64,000 bases of DNA from Mesobacterium pallidum (GCF_019966535.1 NZ_JAIMID010000002.1:434001-498000), one strand, 5' to 3'; numbered from the stretch's first letter, positions 1 to 8,679 are shown. Translations and numbers: made by a program. Notes: generated from the letters alone by a model not told the origin.

Positions 1-917
<917 letters not shown>

Positions 918-942
918 GCGCGCCTTCCACGCGATCGGACCA

Positions 943-972
943 GGGGCGCCTTCGGGCGCCCCTTCTTCGTTT
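943..972 (+). terminator. Rho-independent terminator of acnA
   Basis: An 8-bp perfect stem GGGGCGCC/GGCGCCCC is closed by a TTCG tetraloop (951-954) and followed by TTCTTCGTTT. It lies 26 bases after the acnA stop codon. Confidence 0.85.
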
Positions 973-1159
973 GCCCGTCACGCGTGACGCTTTTGCCGCG
1001 CCTGGCGGAAATGTGCGCCATGCCGGGCACGGCGCTTGCCCGACGTGGGGCGTTAATTAAAGTTGCCGTCAGGGAGCATCGCGCGCAGCCAAGGGGACAT
1101 GGCGGCGGGTGTGGGTCGATCGAACCTGAACATTGCAACCAGAATACGGGCACAGGAAC

Positions 1160-2047
1160 ATGGGCACATTTACCCGCCAGGGCGGCTTGGTCTACAACGG
1201 CACCAGCGGCACGGTCAGCTACCAGAACAGCTTTGTCGAAGAATCCACGGCCTCGGACGGCGACACGGACAATACGTGGGAAAGCGGCGACACCGACCTC
1301 TTCGAGAGCGGCGCCAGCTATTACGGCCAGATCACGCTGACCCTCACGGCCGGTGGCACGGTCGTCGCACCGGTCATCGTCACCGCGTCGCTGACGGTCA
1401 TCGAACTGCCATTGGGCACCTACCCCACCGACGTTGACATCCCCGGCACGGTCGACCTTGGCGCGCTGAGCACCGAACCGATGGTGGTCTGCTTTGCCGC
1501 CGGCACCCGCATCGCCACCCCGGCGGGCGAGGTCGCGGTCGAAACGCTCGCCATCGGCGACAGCGTGCTGACCGCGGACGGGCGTAACGTGCCGGTCAAG
1601 TGGATCGGCCGCCAGGCCGTCGACCCGCGCTTTGTTCCGGCCGCGCGGCTGCAGCTGATCCGCATCGCCAACGGGGCCCTGGGCCGCGGCTTGCCGCAGG
1701 GCGACCTGGTGGTTACCGCCGATCATGGCATGGTGCTGGAAGGCGTGATCTGCCACGCCGGCGCTCTGGTGAACGGGACCACGATCACCAAGGCCCCGGT
1801 GGCCGAGACCTACACGGTCTACCACGTCGAGACCGAGGCGCACGAGATCATCCTCGCCAATGGCGCGGCCTCGGAGACCTTTATCGACAACGTCGCCCGC
1901 AGCGCCTTCGACAATTACGCCGAGTTCGTCGCGCTCTATGGCGACGACCCGGCGCCGATGGTCGAACTGCCCCTGCCCCGCGCCCATGTGGCCCGGCAGG
2001 TGCCGCCGGCGCTGCGGGCCCGTCTGGCGCCCGTCGCCGCCGCCTGA
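1160..2047 (+). CDS. Hint-domain protein 1 of a five-gene tandem array
   Basis: This 295-residue protein has a variable N-terminal domain (1-110) and a C-terminal Hint (Hedgehog/intein-type, Hint_2-like) domain. Visible Hint features are the splice/cleavage-type Cys111 in 'VVCFAAGTRIATP', the 'GEVAVETLAIGD' strand, the block-B type T-x-x-H in 'VVTADHGMVLEG', and the closing 'HEIILANGAASETFIDN'. A conserved tail 'PLPRAHVARQVPPALRARL' follows. No signal peptide or membrane segment is seen. I chose ATG 1160, which has AGGA four bases upstream, over an in-frame TTG at 1133. By family analogy Cys111 could undergo an N-S acyl shift and release the N-domain; this is inferred. The 242 bases upstream include TTAATTAA at 1053-1060. 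Confidence 0.88.
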   Translation: MGTFTRQGGLVYNGTSGTVSYQNSFVEESTASDGDTDNTWESGDTDLFESGASYYGQITLTLTAGGTVVAPVIVTASLTVIELPLGTYPTDVDIPGTVDLGALSTEPMVVCFAAGTRIATPAGEVAVETLAIGDSVLTADGRNVPVKWIGRQAVDPRFVPAARLQLIRIANGALGRGLPQGDLVVTADHGMVLEGVICHAGALVNGTTITKAPVAETYTVYHVETEAHEIILANGAASETFIDNVARSAFDNYAEFVALYGDDPAPMVELPLPRAHVARQVPPALRARLAPVAAA

Positions 2048-2225
2048 TCCACACCGGCTGCCTGCGCCGAGACCGCGCGCGGGCAGCCATTGTTGCCGCA
2101 AGGCAGACTTTTCGCTATCCTCCTCGGGCGGCCCCTGACCCGCCCCTTGGCCGCCGTTTCGTTTTCGGCGGGCCGTGGCATCGTCTCTGCCGACCCGCCA
2201 CGCGCGGACATGGCGGGGGAACATC

Positions 2226-3110
2226 ATGCCGACGACCGAGACTTACACGCATTTCTATTTCAAGACGCTTTCCGGCACGACCTACGAGAGCGTTGCGCCC
2301 ACGATGAATACCCTGACCGACGGCTCGGATGCGGATGGCCTGAACGGCCAGACCCTGCCCGGTCAGCCGATTCTGTGGTCGATCACGCAAAGCGGCGGCA
2401 CACCGACCCGCTACTGGGGCCAGACCGACAATGGCGATCCGATCATTTACGTCGATTACGGCGGCGGCAACGCCTTCCTCTACATCCCCTCCAACACCCA
2501 CGGGCTGGTCGGCACGACCTTCACCCCGGATTACACGGCCATCTACGTCTATTGTTTCGCCCAGGGCACGCGGATCGCCACGCCGCACGGCGAGCGCCCG
2601 GTCGAAAGCCTGGCCATCGGGGACCTGGTGACCGACATCGACGGGGCGTCCGTGCCGGTGCGCTGGCTGGGGCGGCAAAGCCTTGCCTTGCCGTTCTGGC
2701 GCGGCAAGGACCGGTCGCTGATCGAGATCGCGGCCGGCGCGCTTGGCCCGGACATGCCGCACAGCCCGCTGCGCGTGACCGCCGATCACGGGATCCTCAT
2801 CGATGGCGTGATCTGCCATGCCGCGGCCCTGGTGAACCGCGACACGATCCGCAAGGTGCCCGCCGATCCCGGCTGCACCGTCTACCACGTGGAAACCGAG
2901 CGGCAGCAGATCATCCTCGCCAACGGCGCCCCGGCCGAGACCTTCATCGACAACGTCGCGCGACGGGGCTTTGACAATTACGCCGAGTTCGCCGCGCTTT
3001 ACGGCGACGATCCGGCGCCGATGGCCGAGTTGCCGCTGCCCCGCGCCCAGGTCGCGCGGCAGGTGCCGCCCGCGCTGCGCCGCCGCCTCGCCCGGCGCGG
3101 CGCCGCCTGA
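2226..3110 (+). CDS. Hint-domain protein 2 of the tandem array
   Basis: This 294-residue paralogue of the preceding gene has an N-terminal domain of 1-109, with 'YWGQTDNGDPIIYVDYGG' and 'AFLYIPSN'. The Hint domain starts at Cys110 ('YVYCFAQGTRIATPHGE') and carries T-A-D-H in 'LRVTADHGILIDGVICHAA'. It ends in 'AETFIDNVARRGFDNYAEF' plus the shared tail 'PLPRAQVARQVPPALRRRL'. The start ATG 2226 has GGGGGA about 7 bases upstream. The gap to the previous gene is 178 bases and contains a small CCGCCG/CGGCGG inverted repeat at 2151-2171, so it may have its own promoter. The Hint modules of genes 1-3 are clearly more alike than their N-domains. Function is unknown; self-cleavage is inferred from the intact Cys and TxxH. 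Confidence 0.88.
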   Translation: MPTTETYTHFYFKTLSGTTYESVAPTMNTLTDGSDADGLNGQTLPGQPILWSITQSGGTPTRYWGQTDNGDPIIYVDYGGGNAFLYIPSNTHGLVGTTFTPDYTAIYVYCFAQGTRIATPHGERPVESLAIGDLVTDIDGASVPVRWLGRQSLALPFWRGKDRSLIEIAAGALGPDMPHSPLRVTADHGILIDGVICHAAALVNRDTIRKVPADPGCTVYHVETERQQIILANGAPAETFIDNVARRGFDNYAEFAALYGDDPAPMAELPLPRAQVARQVPPALRRRLARRGAA

Positions 3111-3184
3111 GGCCCGGGCACGGCAGGCGCGTGGCTGCCCACCCGGGCATGCCGCGCCGTTGATCCCGAGGGAGGACGCAGAAC

Positions 3185-4054
3185 TTGGCAACATTTGACT
3201 TCAACGCCCGCACCTTCTTTGACACAAGTACGGGGGCCTGGTCGGGTCGCAGCTTCGGCGCCTCCTTCCCGGTGACCGACGGCGAGTCGGACGCGGTCTT
3301 CGACCTGGGCGACACCCTGACCTTCGGCGCGAACACCGGCACCTACATCGGCACGATGACCTATCTTGGCACGGCCTACCCGGTCCTGCAATCGGCGAGC
3401 ACCGTGACCATCCTGGGCCTCACGGCCACCGCCGCGCAATTGCCTGACACCGACAGTTTCACTGTCGTGGCCGAGGATTACGCCCCCTGCTTCCTGGCCG
3501 GCACGCGGATCGATACGCCGGACGGCCCCCGCAGGATCGAGACGCTGGCGCCGGGCGACAGGGTGCTTACCGCCGAGGGCCGCGCCGTGGCGCTGCGATG
3601 GGTCGGTCGCCGCGCCGTGTCGACCCGCTTCGGGCTGGCCACCCGGCTGCTGCCGGTCCAGCTGGCCGCCGGCGCGCTGGGCGAAGGCGTGCCGCGCCGG
3701 GACCTGCGGGTCACCGCAGATCACGGGATCATCATCGACGGCGTCATCTGCCACGCCGCCGCGCTGGTCAACGGCCGCACGATTACCCGGGTGCCGCCCG
3801 CGCAGTTCGGGGACAGGTACACGGTCTACCACCTTGAGACCGAGGTGCAGGAGGTGATCCTGGCCGAGGGTTGCCCGGCCGAGACCTTTGTCGACAACAT
3901 GGGCCGGCAGGCCTTTGACAACCACGCAGAACACGCCGCGCGCTTCGGCCCGGATCCCGCCCCTGTGCAGGACCTGCCCCTGCCCCGGGCCCAGACCGCG
4001 CGGCAGCTGCCGGCGTCGATCCGCGCCCGCCTTGCGGCCTCTTCAGCCGCCTGA
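3185..4054 (+). CDS. Hint-domain protein 3 of the tandem array
   Basis: This 289-residue protein begins at TTG 3185, supported by a strong GGGAGGA about 9 bases upstream; no better ATG exists. The N-domain (1-101) reads 'GDTLTFGANTGTYIGTMTY', a beta-rich pattern that loosely recalls gene 1. The Hint domain begins at Cys102 ('APCFLAGTRIDTPDG'), with T-A-D-H in 'RVTADHGIIIDGVICHAA' and closing 'AETFVDNMGRQAFDNHAEH'. The tail is 'PLPRAQTARQLPASIRARL'. It lies 74 bases after gene 2 on the same strand and may be co-transcribed. No signal peptide is visible. Function is unknown. Confidence 0.87.
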   Translation: MATFDFNARTFFDTSTGAWSGRSFGASFPVTDGESDAVFDLGDTLTFGANTGTYIGTMTYLGTAYPVLQSASTVTILGLTATAAQLPDTDSFTVVAEDYAPCFLAGTRIDTPDGPRRIETLAPGDRVLTAEGRAVALRWVGRRAVSTRFGLATRLLPVQLAAGALGEGVPRRDLRVTADHGIIIDGVICHAAALVNGRTITRVPPAQFGDRYTVYHLETEVQEVILAEGCPAETFVDNMGRQAFDNHAEHAARFGPDPAPVQDLPLPRAQTARQLPASIRARLAASSAA

Positions 4055-4384
4055 GCGGACCGAATCCAGCACGGAGCCTAGACTCTTTCCAGGCAGTCAC
4101 CCCCTCGGTCGCTGCCCTTTTTTCGCGCGTTCCGCCACCTGATTTTCCCGCGTCAGATGTATCTGTTCGGAAAGGAGAAACCTTCGTTTCTGAAACGGTA
4201 GTTGTTAACCGTTTGTTAACTAAATTCCGCGCATCACGGGGCAAGAACGCTTGCGCTCCGAACGGTGTGATACCTCACCTCCGATCCCTCGCAGCGCGGC
4301 GAAACGCGGGTGCCGAGAAAGATGCGTCCGCAGCGGTGTTTACAAGGATCCGGCGGCGGGGCCGCGGGTCTTCGGGGGAAGATC
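4055..4384 (+). other. AT-richer intergenic region before Hint gene 4
   Basis: This 330-base stretch without a gene is clearly richer in A/T than its surroundings around 4140-4230. It holds a perfect CtrA-type site (4205-4220) and a small hairpin AGAAAC-CTTC-GTTTCT (4176-4191). That hairpin overlaps a second one, GTTTC-T-GAAAC (4186-4196), so the two would be mutually exclusive. It probably contains the promoter of the fourth Hint gene. Confidence 0.55.
4205..4220 (+). promoter_or_regulatory. Candidate CtrA-binding site
   Basis: The sequence TTAA-CCGTTTG-TTAAC is an exact match to the full CtrA recognition pattern TTAA-N7-TTAAC known from alphaproteobacteria. It lies 164 bases upstream of the start of Hint gene 4, inside the AT-richer intergenic region. 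The two halves are also part of a direct repeat TTGTTAAC (4202-4209 and 4213-4220). CtrA control is an inference from the motif alone. Confidence 0.55.
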
Positions 4385-5290
4385 ATGGCAAACGTCACTT
4401 TCAACAGCCTTCTGCGTTTTTCAGGTGCAACGTTCGGCTCAAACACAATGAGTTGGTCCGGCAGTCCCACAAACATCAATGCGACCGTTACGGTAGTGGA
4501 TGGAAACCCGCAGGGGGTAATGAACACTAGCGATTACATGACCGTGGTGGACGCCCCGTATCATGGCTACACAGTCGAAATTGATGGCATCGACTTTGCA
4601 ATCTTTTTCAAGAGCGGCTTTGCGTACATTCCCTATTCCACCACCTATCCTTTGCAGCCCTCGGATTTCCCTGGCACATCGATTTCGGTTACTGCCGAGG
4701 CACAAGCCAGCGTCGCCAACTGCTTCATGGCCGACACGATGATCGCCACCCCCCGGGGCGAGGTCGCCGTGCAGGACCTGCAGCCGGGCGACGAGATCAC
4801 CCTGACCGATGGCAGCGCCGCCCCGGTCCGCTGGGTCGCCCGGCAGGCGCTGATGCCCGTCTTCGGCCTGCCCGAGCGCAACCGCATCGTCGAGGTCGCC
4901 CCCGGCGCGCTGGGGGACGGGGTGCCGCACAGCACCCTGCGCCTGACCTCGGATCACGCGCTGCTGCTCGATGGCGTGCTCGTCCATGCCGGGGCCCTGA
5001 TCAACGGCGACACGATCCGCATGCTGCCCGACCACGAATTGCCCGAGCGCTTCACCGTCTACCATGTCGAGACCGAGAGCCACGCCGTGCTGCTGTCGAA
5101 CGGTGCGCCCTCCGAGACCTTCATCGACAACGTGCCGCGCAGCGCCTTCGACAACCACGACGAATACCTCGCGATGTACGGAAAAGACCAACCGCTGACC
5201 GAGGCCGACTATCCCCGCGCCATGAGCGCGCGCCAGGTGCCGATGGCCCTGCGCGCCCGGTTGAACCGGGACATCCGCGCCTCGGCCTGA
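4385..5290 (+). CDS. Hint-domain protein 4 of the tandem array
   Basis: This 301-residue protein starts at ATG 4385, with GGGGGA just upstream. The N-domain (1-112) is aromatic- and Asn-rich ('YHGYTVEIDGIDFAIFF', 'FAYIPYSTTYPL'). It is encoded by visibly more A/T-rich DNA than the Hint half, as if the two halves had different histories. The Hint domain starts at Cys113 ('VANCFMADTMIATPRGE') and has T-S-D-H in 'LRLTSDHALLLDGVLVHAG'. It closes 'SETFIDNVPRSAFDNHDEY', with tail 'YPRAMSARQVPMALRARL'. Together with gene 5 it forms a second subfamily (TMIATP, HALLLDGVLVHAG) distinct from genes 1-3 (TRIATP, HGxxxxGVICHA). A CtrA-type site lies upstream. Function is unknown. Confidence 0.88.
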   Translation: MANVTFNSLLRFSGATFGSNTMSWSGSPTNINATVTVVDGNPQGVMNTSDYMTVVDAPYHGYTVEIDGIDFAIFFKSGFAYIPYSTTYPLQPSDFPGTSISVTAEAQASVANCFMADTMIATPRGEVAVQDLQPGDEITLTDGSAAPVRWVARQALMPVFGLPERNRIVEVAPGALGDGVPHSTLRLTSDHALLLDGVLVHAGALINGDTIRMLPDHELPERFTVYHVETESHAVLLSNGAPSETFIDNVPRSAFDNHDEYLAMYGKDQPLTEADYPRAMSARQVPMALRARLNRDIRASA

Positions 5291-5634
5291 TCCGGCGTTT
5301 CGGTCCCTCTTTCCTCTGACGACGTCCTGCCACCAGGCATGGCAGGTTGCGTAACGTCATCCATGTCGCGCCATCCGAGCATAGGTGGGCAGGACCACGC
5401 TCCTGCATTCTCAACCCTTTGAGATTTCGAATGTATCCTGGTCAGGTCGCGACAAGCTGCCACGCTGCAATGCAGAAAAATGTGCGCATCGCACGTATTG
5501 AAATCGATTTAGGCGCCCTCTAGCCAAGGTCTGCGAAGCGCATCTCGCCACAGGCTGCGGAGCCGCCCATGTTGGACGGGCCCGCAGCGACGCAGTGCCG
5601 GCCGCGCGGGTCTTGAGTTAACGAGGACAGATCA
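5291..5634 (+). other. Intergenic region between Hint genes 4 and 5
   Basis: This 344-base stretch has no convincing gene on either strand. The stretch 5400-5515 is A/T-richer than the flanks and is a plausible promoter region for gene 5. No clear terminator hairpin or operator was recognised. A lone TTAAC half-site occurs at 5617. Confidence 0.4.
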
Positions 5635-6543
5635 ATGGCGAAAACCGACATGCACCGCGCCCTCCATTTCCGGGGCGGCAGAAGAATGGACGGCACGTTC
5701 AGCGACCAGGGCCACGCCCAGTCCGGCGGCACCCAGACCGTCCACGCCAAGGACGACGATGTCGCCGTCAGCCCGGGCGACACCCAAGACGGCAGCACCG
5801 CCTGCCCGGGCATCACGATCGACGTGAACGGCATCGCCGATGCGCTCGTCACCGACGGGTCGGGCGGTTCCCACATCCCCCATTCAAGCAGCGACCACCC
5901 GCTTTCCGCCGCCGATGTCCCGGACGCGGCCCGGGACTCCCTCCAGTCCGTCCCCGTGCCCCATGACGAGACCGCCGAGGTCGCGACCTGCTTTGCCGCC
6001 GGCACGATGATCGCCACGCCCGCAGGCGAAGTCGCGGTCGAGGCGCTGGCGATCGGCGACCTGGTCACGCTCGAGGATGGCCGCGACGTGCCCGTCCGCT
6101 GGTTGGCCATCCAGACGCTGAAGCCGATCCTGTGCCTGCCCGAGCGCAACCGCATTGTCGAGATCGCACCTGGCGCATTGGGGGACGGGCTGCCGCACAG
6201 CACGCTGCGCCTGACCGCCGGCCACGCGCTGCTGCTGGACGGCGTCCTGGTCCATGCCGGGGCGCTGGTCGGGGCCACGGGCATCCGCGTGATGCGCGAC
6301 GACGAACTGGGTCAGGGTTTCACCACCTACCATGTCGAGACCGAGACGCAGGAGATTCTGCTGGCCAATGGCGCGGCCTCGGAAAGCTTCGTCACCAATG
6401 TCTCGCGCCGCGCTTTCGAAAATTTCGCCGAGTATACCGCGCTTTACGGGCCCGAGACCGACATCGCCCCGGCGCCCTATCCCCGCGCCACGGGCATGCG
6501 GCAGGTCAGCGCCCGTCTCGGGGCGCAGACCGAAGCGGCCTGA
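5635..6543 (+). CDS. Hint-domain protein 5 of the tandem array, with polar N-domain
   Basis: This 302-residue protein starts at ATG 5635, with GAGGA upstream. The N-domain (1-118) aligns with that of gene 4 ('GITIDVNGI' to 'GYTVEIDGI'; 'HIPHSSSDHPL' to 'YIPYSTTYPL'). Nearly all aromatic and bulky residues are replaced by His, Ser, Asp and Gly, and there is an extra Cys57. The Hint part is normal: Cys119 in 'VATCFAAGTMIATPAGE', T-A-G-H in 'LRLTAGHALLLDGVLVHAG', closing 'SESFVTNVSRRAFENFAEY'. The shared tail is shorter and altered ('YPRATGMRQVSARL'). It ends 7 bases before the convergent GST gene. The N-domain may be disordered or decaying. Function is unknown. Confidence 0.85.
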   Translation: MAKTDMHRALHFRGGRRMDGTFSDQGHAQSGGTQTVHAKDDDVAVSPGDTQDGSTACPGITIDVNGIADALVTDGSGGSHIPHSSSDHPLSAADVPDAARDSLQSVPVPHDETAEVATCFAAGTMIATPAGEVAVEALAIGDLVTLEDGRDVPVRWLAIQTLKPILCLPERNRIVEIAPGALGDGLPHSTLRLTAGHALLLDGVLVHAGALVGATGIRVMRDDELGQGFTTYHVETETQEILLANGAASESFVTNVSRRAFENFAEYTALYGPETDIAPAPYPRATGMRQVSARLGAQTEAA

Positions 6544-6555
6544 GCAAGGCTCAGG
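6539..6555. terminator. Small palindrome at convergent gene ends
   Basis: The arms CCTGAGC/GCTCAGG with loop AAG span the stop codon of Hint gene 5 and the stop codon of the convergent GST gene. There is no clear T-run, so it is only a weak terminator candidate. Confidence 0.3.
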
Positions 6556-7156
6556 CCGGGGGCGGGCCGTCCTGCGTCGCCGCCCAGGCCAGGCTTGGGT
6601 GCGCGCCGCTGCGGGCCGCCCAGTCCAGGGTTGCGGGGCCAAGGGGCAGCATGTCCTTGAACAGTTGGAACGGGGCCGAAACCAGCAGGTCCACGGCCGA
6701 GTAGTCCTCGCCCAGAAGCCAGGGGCCCTTGGCCAGGCGGCTTTCGATCACCTCCAGCATCTCGGGCACGCCGCGAAAAGTGGTCTGCACCGCCGGGTTG
6801 TCGGCCACGCCCGCCACCTGCGCCACCAGCACCGGCTCGACCACGTTGCCGTACCAGGCCATCAGCGACAGGTAGTCGCCCCGCCCCGGCTGGCCGACCT
6901 GGCGGCCCAGCGGGCTTTGGAAGAAGTCCGTCAGGTAGACGAGGATCGCGTTGGTCTCGCGGATCAGCTCTCCGTCGTGCACCAGCACGGGCACCTTGCC
7001 CTCGGGGTGCGGGTTGGCCGGGTCGCGCTGGCCCGAGCCGTCGCGGCGCGGGATGTCGACGATCTGCAGGCTGACGCGGTCCAGCGCGTCCATCGCGTGC
7101 AGCAGCGCCAGTACGGTGGTCGAACGGCTGCGGGGGGCGTGGTAGAAGGTCAGCAT
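6551..7156 (-). CDS. Glutathione S-transferase family protein
   Basis: This 201-residue cytosolic protein has GST architecture. A thioredoxin-like N-domain (about 1-80) begins 'MLTFYHAPRSRSTTVLALLH' and carries 'GKVPVLVHDGELIRETNAIL', which has the cis-Pro and the glutathione-contacting E-T/S region. An all-helical C-domain contains the typical 'PWLLGEDYSAVDLLVSAPF'. Start ATG 7156 has AGGAG upstream; longer starts to 7219 are possible but lack this. Substrate is unknown. It lies upstream of nothing obviously related: the ccm genes are on the same strand but end 104 bases away. Confidence 0.9.
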   Translation of the reverse strand: MLTFYHAPRSRSTTVLALLHAMDALDRVSLQIVDIPRRDGSGQRDPANPHPEGKVPVLVHDGELIRETNAILVYLTDFFQSPLGRQVGQPGRGDYLSLMAWYGNVVEPVLVAQVAGVADNPAVQTTFRGVPEMLEVIESRLAKGPWLLGEDYSAVDLLVSAPFQLFKDMLPLGPATLDWAARSGAHPSLAWAATQDGPPPA

Positions 7157-7260
7157 GGCAATGGCTCCTGGGCGCTTTGAAATCGCGGCCAACATGTCCG
7201 CGGGCGCCATGCCCGGCAAGCCCCGGCTGACAGGCTGCTGTCAGCAGCCGCCACCAGCGG

Positions 7261-7809
7261 TCAGCTGCCGGCCGCCGCCAGGGCCTCTTGCAGGGCGGGC
7301 AGGAAGCGCTGTTCGTAGTCGGAGCCCACCAGCGGGCCGGCGAACTTGAACAGCACCGTGCCGTCACCGTCGATGATGAAGGTCTCGGGCGGCGCGGTCA
7401 CGCCCCATTCGATGGCAAATCGCCCGCGCGGGTCGAAGCCCAGCGCGCCGAAGGGGTTCTCGTAATCGGCAAGGTATTTCTGCGCCTGCGCCAGCTCGTC
7501 CTTGAAGTTCACGCCGTAGACGGGCAGGCCCTGCGCGTCGAGATCCAGCAGCGTCGGATGCTCGGCCCGGCAGGGCGGGCACCACGAGGCCCAGAAGTTC
7601 ACGATTGACACCTCTCCGCCCGCTAGCGTCTCGGCGGTCAGCAGGGTTTCGCCCGGCAGGGTCTCGTCCGGCAGCACCGGCGCCACCTGGCCGATGAAGG
7701 TCGAGGGCAGCCCCTGCGGATCCTCGCGGTACATGCCGAAAAAGAATAGCCCGGCCAGCCCGGCAAACAGCGCGGGCGGCAGGATCATCAGCGGGTTAAG
7801 TCTTGCCAT
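7261..7809 (-). CDS. ccmG: Cytochrome c maturation thiol:disulfide oxidoreductase CcmG/DsbE
   Basis: This 182-residue periplasmic thioredoxin is anchored by an N-terminal membrane segment (about 7-26, 'LMILPPALFAGLAGLFFFGM'). The active site 'FWASWCPPCRAEHP' has the CcmG-type W-C-P-P-C, followed by 'VYGVNFKD' and the cis-Pro region 'GVTAPPETFIID'. It keeps apocytochrome c or CcmH cysteines reduced for haem ligation. It is the last gene of ccmABCDG; its ATG overlaps the ccmD stop by 14 bases. Confidence 0.95.
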   Translation of the reverse strand: MARLNPLMILPPALFAGLAGLFFFGMYREDPQGLPSTFIGQVAPVLPDETLPGETLLTAETLAGGEVSIVNFWASWCPPCRAEHPTLLDLDAQGLPVYGVNFKDELAQAQKYLADYENPFGALGFDPRGRFAIEWGVTAPPETFIIDGDGTVLFKFAGPLVGSDYEQRFLPALQEALAAAGS

Positions 7810-7954
7810 TGCGGCGTGCCTCGATGTCTTCCAGTTCGGCCTTGACCTTGGCGGCGCGGCGGATCGACCACCAGACCAGCGCGATCAAAAGTACGAGAGA
7901 GGCGGCATAGGCCGACAGGACCGTATCCGCGTATTTTCCAAGGTCGGGCATCAT
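7796..7954 (-). CDS. ccmD: Haem exporter protein CcmD (small membrane protein)
   Basis: This 52-residue protein begins MMPDLGKYADTVLSAYAAS, has one hydrophobic segment ('LVLLIALVWW') and a basic tail ('SIRRAAKVKAELEDIEARR'). This is the CcmD pattern: CcmD helps release holo-CcmE from the CcmABC complex in the inner membrane. The first of two adjacent ATGs overlaps the ccmC stop (ATGATG around TGA), and the 3' end overlaps ccmG. Size, topology and position between ccmC and ccmG make the call safe despite low sequence information. The start could equally be 7951. Confidence 0.88.
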   Translation of the reverse strand: MMPDLGKYADTVLSAYAASLVLLIALVWWSIRRAAKVKAELEDIEARRNGKT

Positions 7955-8679
7955 GCGGCGCGCTCCCGTGCGAGGATGGCCTTGATCCGGCGCGCGCGGA
8001 TTTCCGTGCGGGTGCGCAGCAGCACCAGCGCCAGGAACAGCAGGACGAACCCGGCCATGCAGACCAGCAGCGGGTACCAGAAGACATCGGCTACGTTTTC
8101 CTCGGCATCCATGGACAGGGACGCGCCCTGGTGCAGGCCCTGGTTCCAGAAGAGGACCGCGTAGCGGCTGAGCACGGCAAAGACCGAGCCGACGAGGCAG
8201 AGGATCGAGGTGAGGTCAGCCGCCGTGTCCGGGTTCTCGATCGCGTCCCACAGGGCCATGTAACCCAGGTAGAACAGGAACAGAATCAGGAAGGACGTGA
8301 GCCGCGGGTCCCAGGCCCACCAGGTGCCCCACATCGGCTGGCCCCAGATCGCCCCGGTCACCAGCGCGATGACGGTCATGACCATGCCCACCGGTGCGGC
8401 GGCCTTGGCGGCCAGCGCGCTGACATGGTGCCGCCGCACGATCCAGATCAGCGAGGCGACCAGCATCATCAGCCAGGAGTTGATCGCCATCAGCGCCGCG
8501 GGCACGTGCAGGTAGATGATCTTGACCGTGGCCCCCTGGCGGTAATCCTCGGGCGTGAAGAAGAAGCCCCAGACCAGCCCGATCACGAGGCACGCGAGGG
8601 CCAGCCCGGAAACCCAGGGCAGCACCTTGCCCGACAGGGCCAGGAACTTCTTCGGATTGGCATATTCCCAAAGCGACAT
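7951..8679 (-). CDS. ccmC: Haem ABC exporter permease/haem-handling protein CcmC
   Basis: This 242-residue polytopic inner-membrane protein starts 'MSLWEYANPKKFLALSGK', as CcmC does. The conserved tryptophan-rich periplasmic motif reads 'WGQPMWGTWWAWDPRLTS', which binds haem in CcmC/CcmF proteins. Histidines occur in 'IYLHVPAA' and 'GLHQGASL'. CcmC loads haem onto CcmE. Start ATG 8679 follows GGGGAG; an in-frame upstream ATG lacks this. It overlaps ccmD at the 3' end. Confidence 0.96.
   Translation of the reverse strand: MSLWEYANPKKFLALSGKVLPWVSGLALACLVIGLVWGFFFTPEDYRQGATVKIIYLHVPAALMAINSWLMMLVASLIWIVRRHHVSALAAKAAAPVGMVMTVIALVTGAIWGQPMWGTWWAWDPRLTSFLILFLFYLGYMALWDAIENPDTAADLTSILCLVGSVFAVLSRYAVLFWNQGLHQGASLSMDAEENVADVFWYPLLVCMAGFVLLFLALVLLRTRTEIRARRIKAILARERAA

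Noticed and set aside
1053-1060. TTAATTAA upstream of Hint gene 1 as a CtrA site
   Set aside because: The two halves abut without the required seven-base spacer; it is only an A/T-rich promoter-like patch.
1160-6543. Polymorphic toxin cassettes
   Set aside because: In polymorphic toxins the toxin follows the Hint domain. Here the Hint domain is near the C-terminus with only a short conserved tail, and no immunity genes are present.
7226-7245. Hairpin GCTGACAG/CTGTCAGC between ccmG and GST genes
   Set aside because: The stem is perfect but no T-run follows on the minus strand, so I could not assign it as a terminator or operator.
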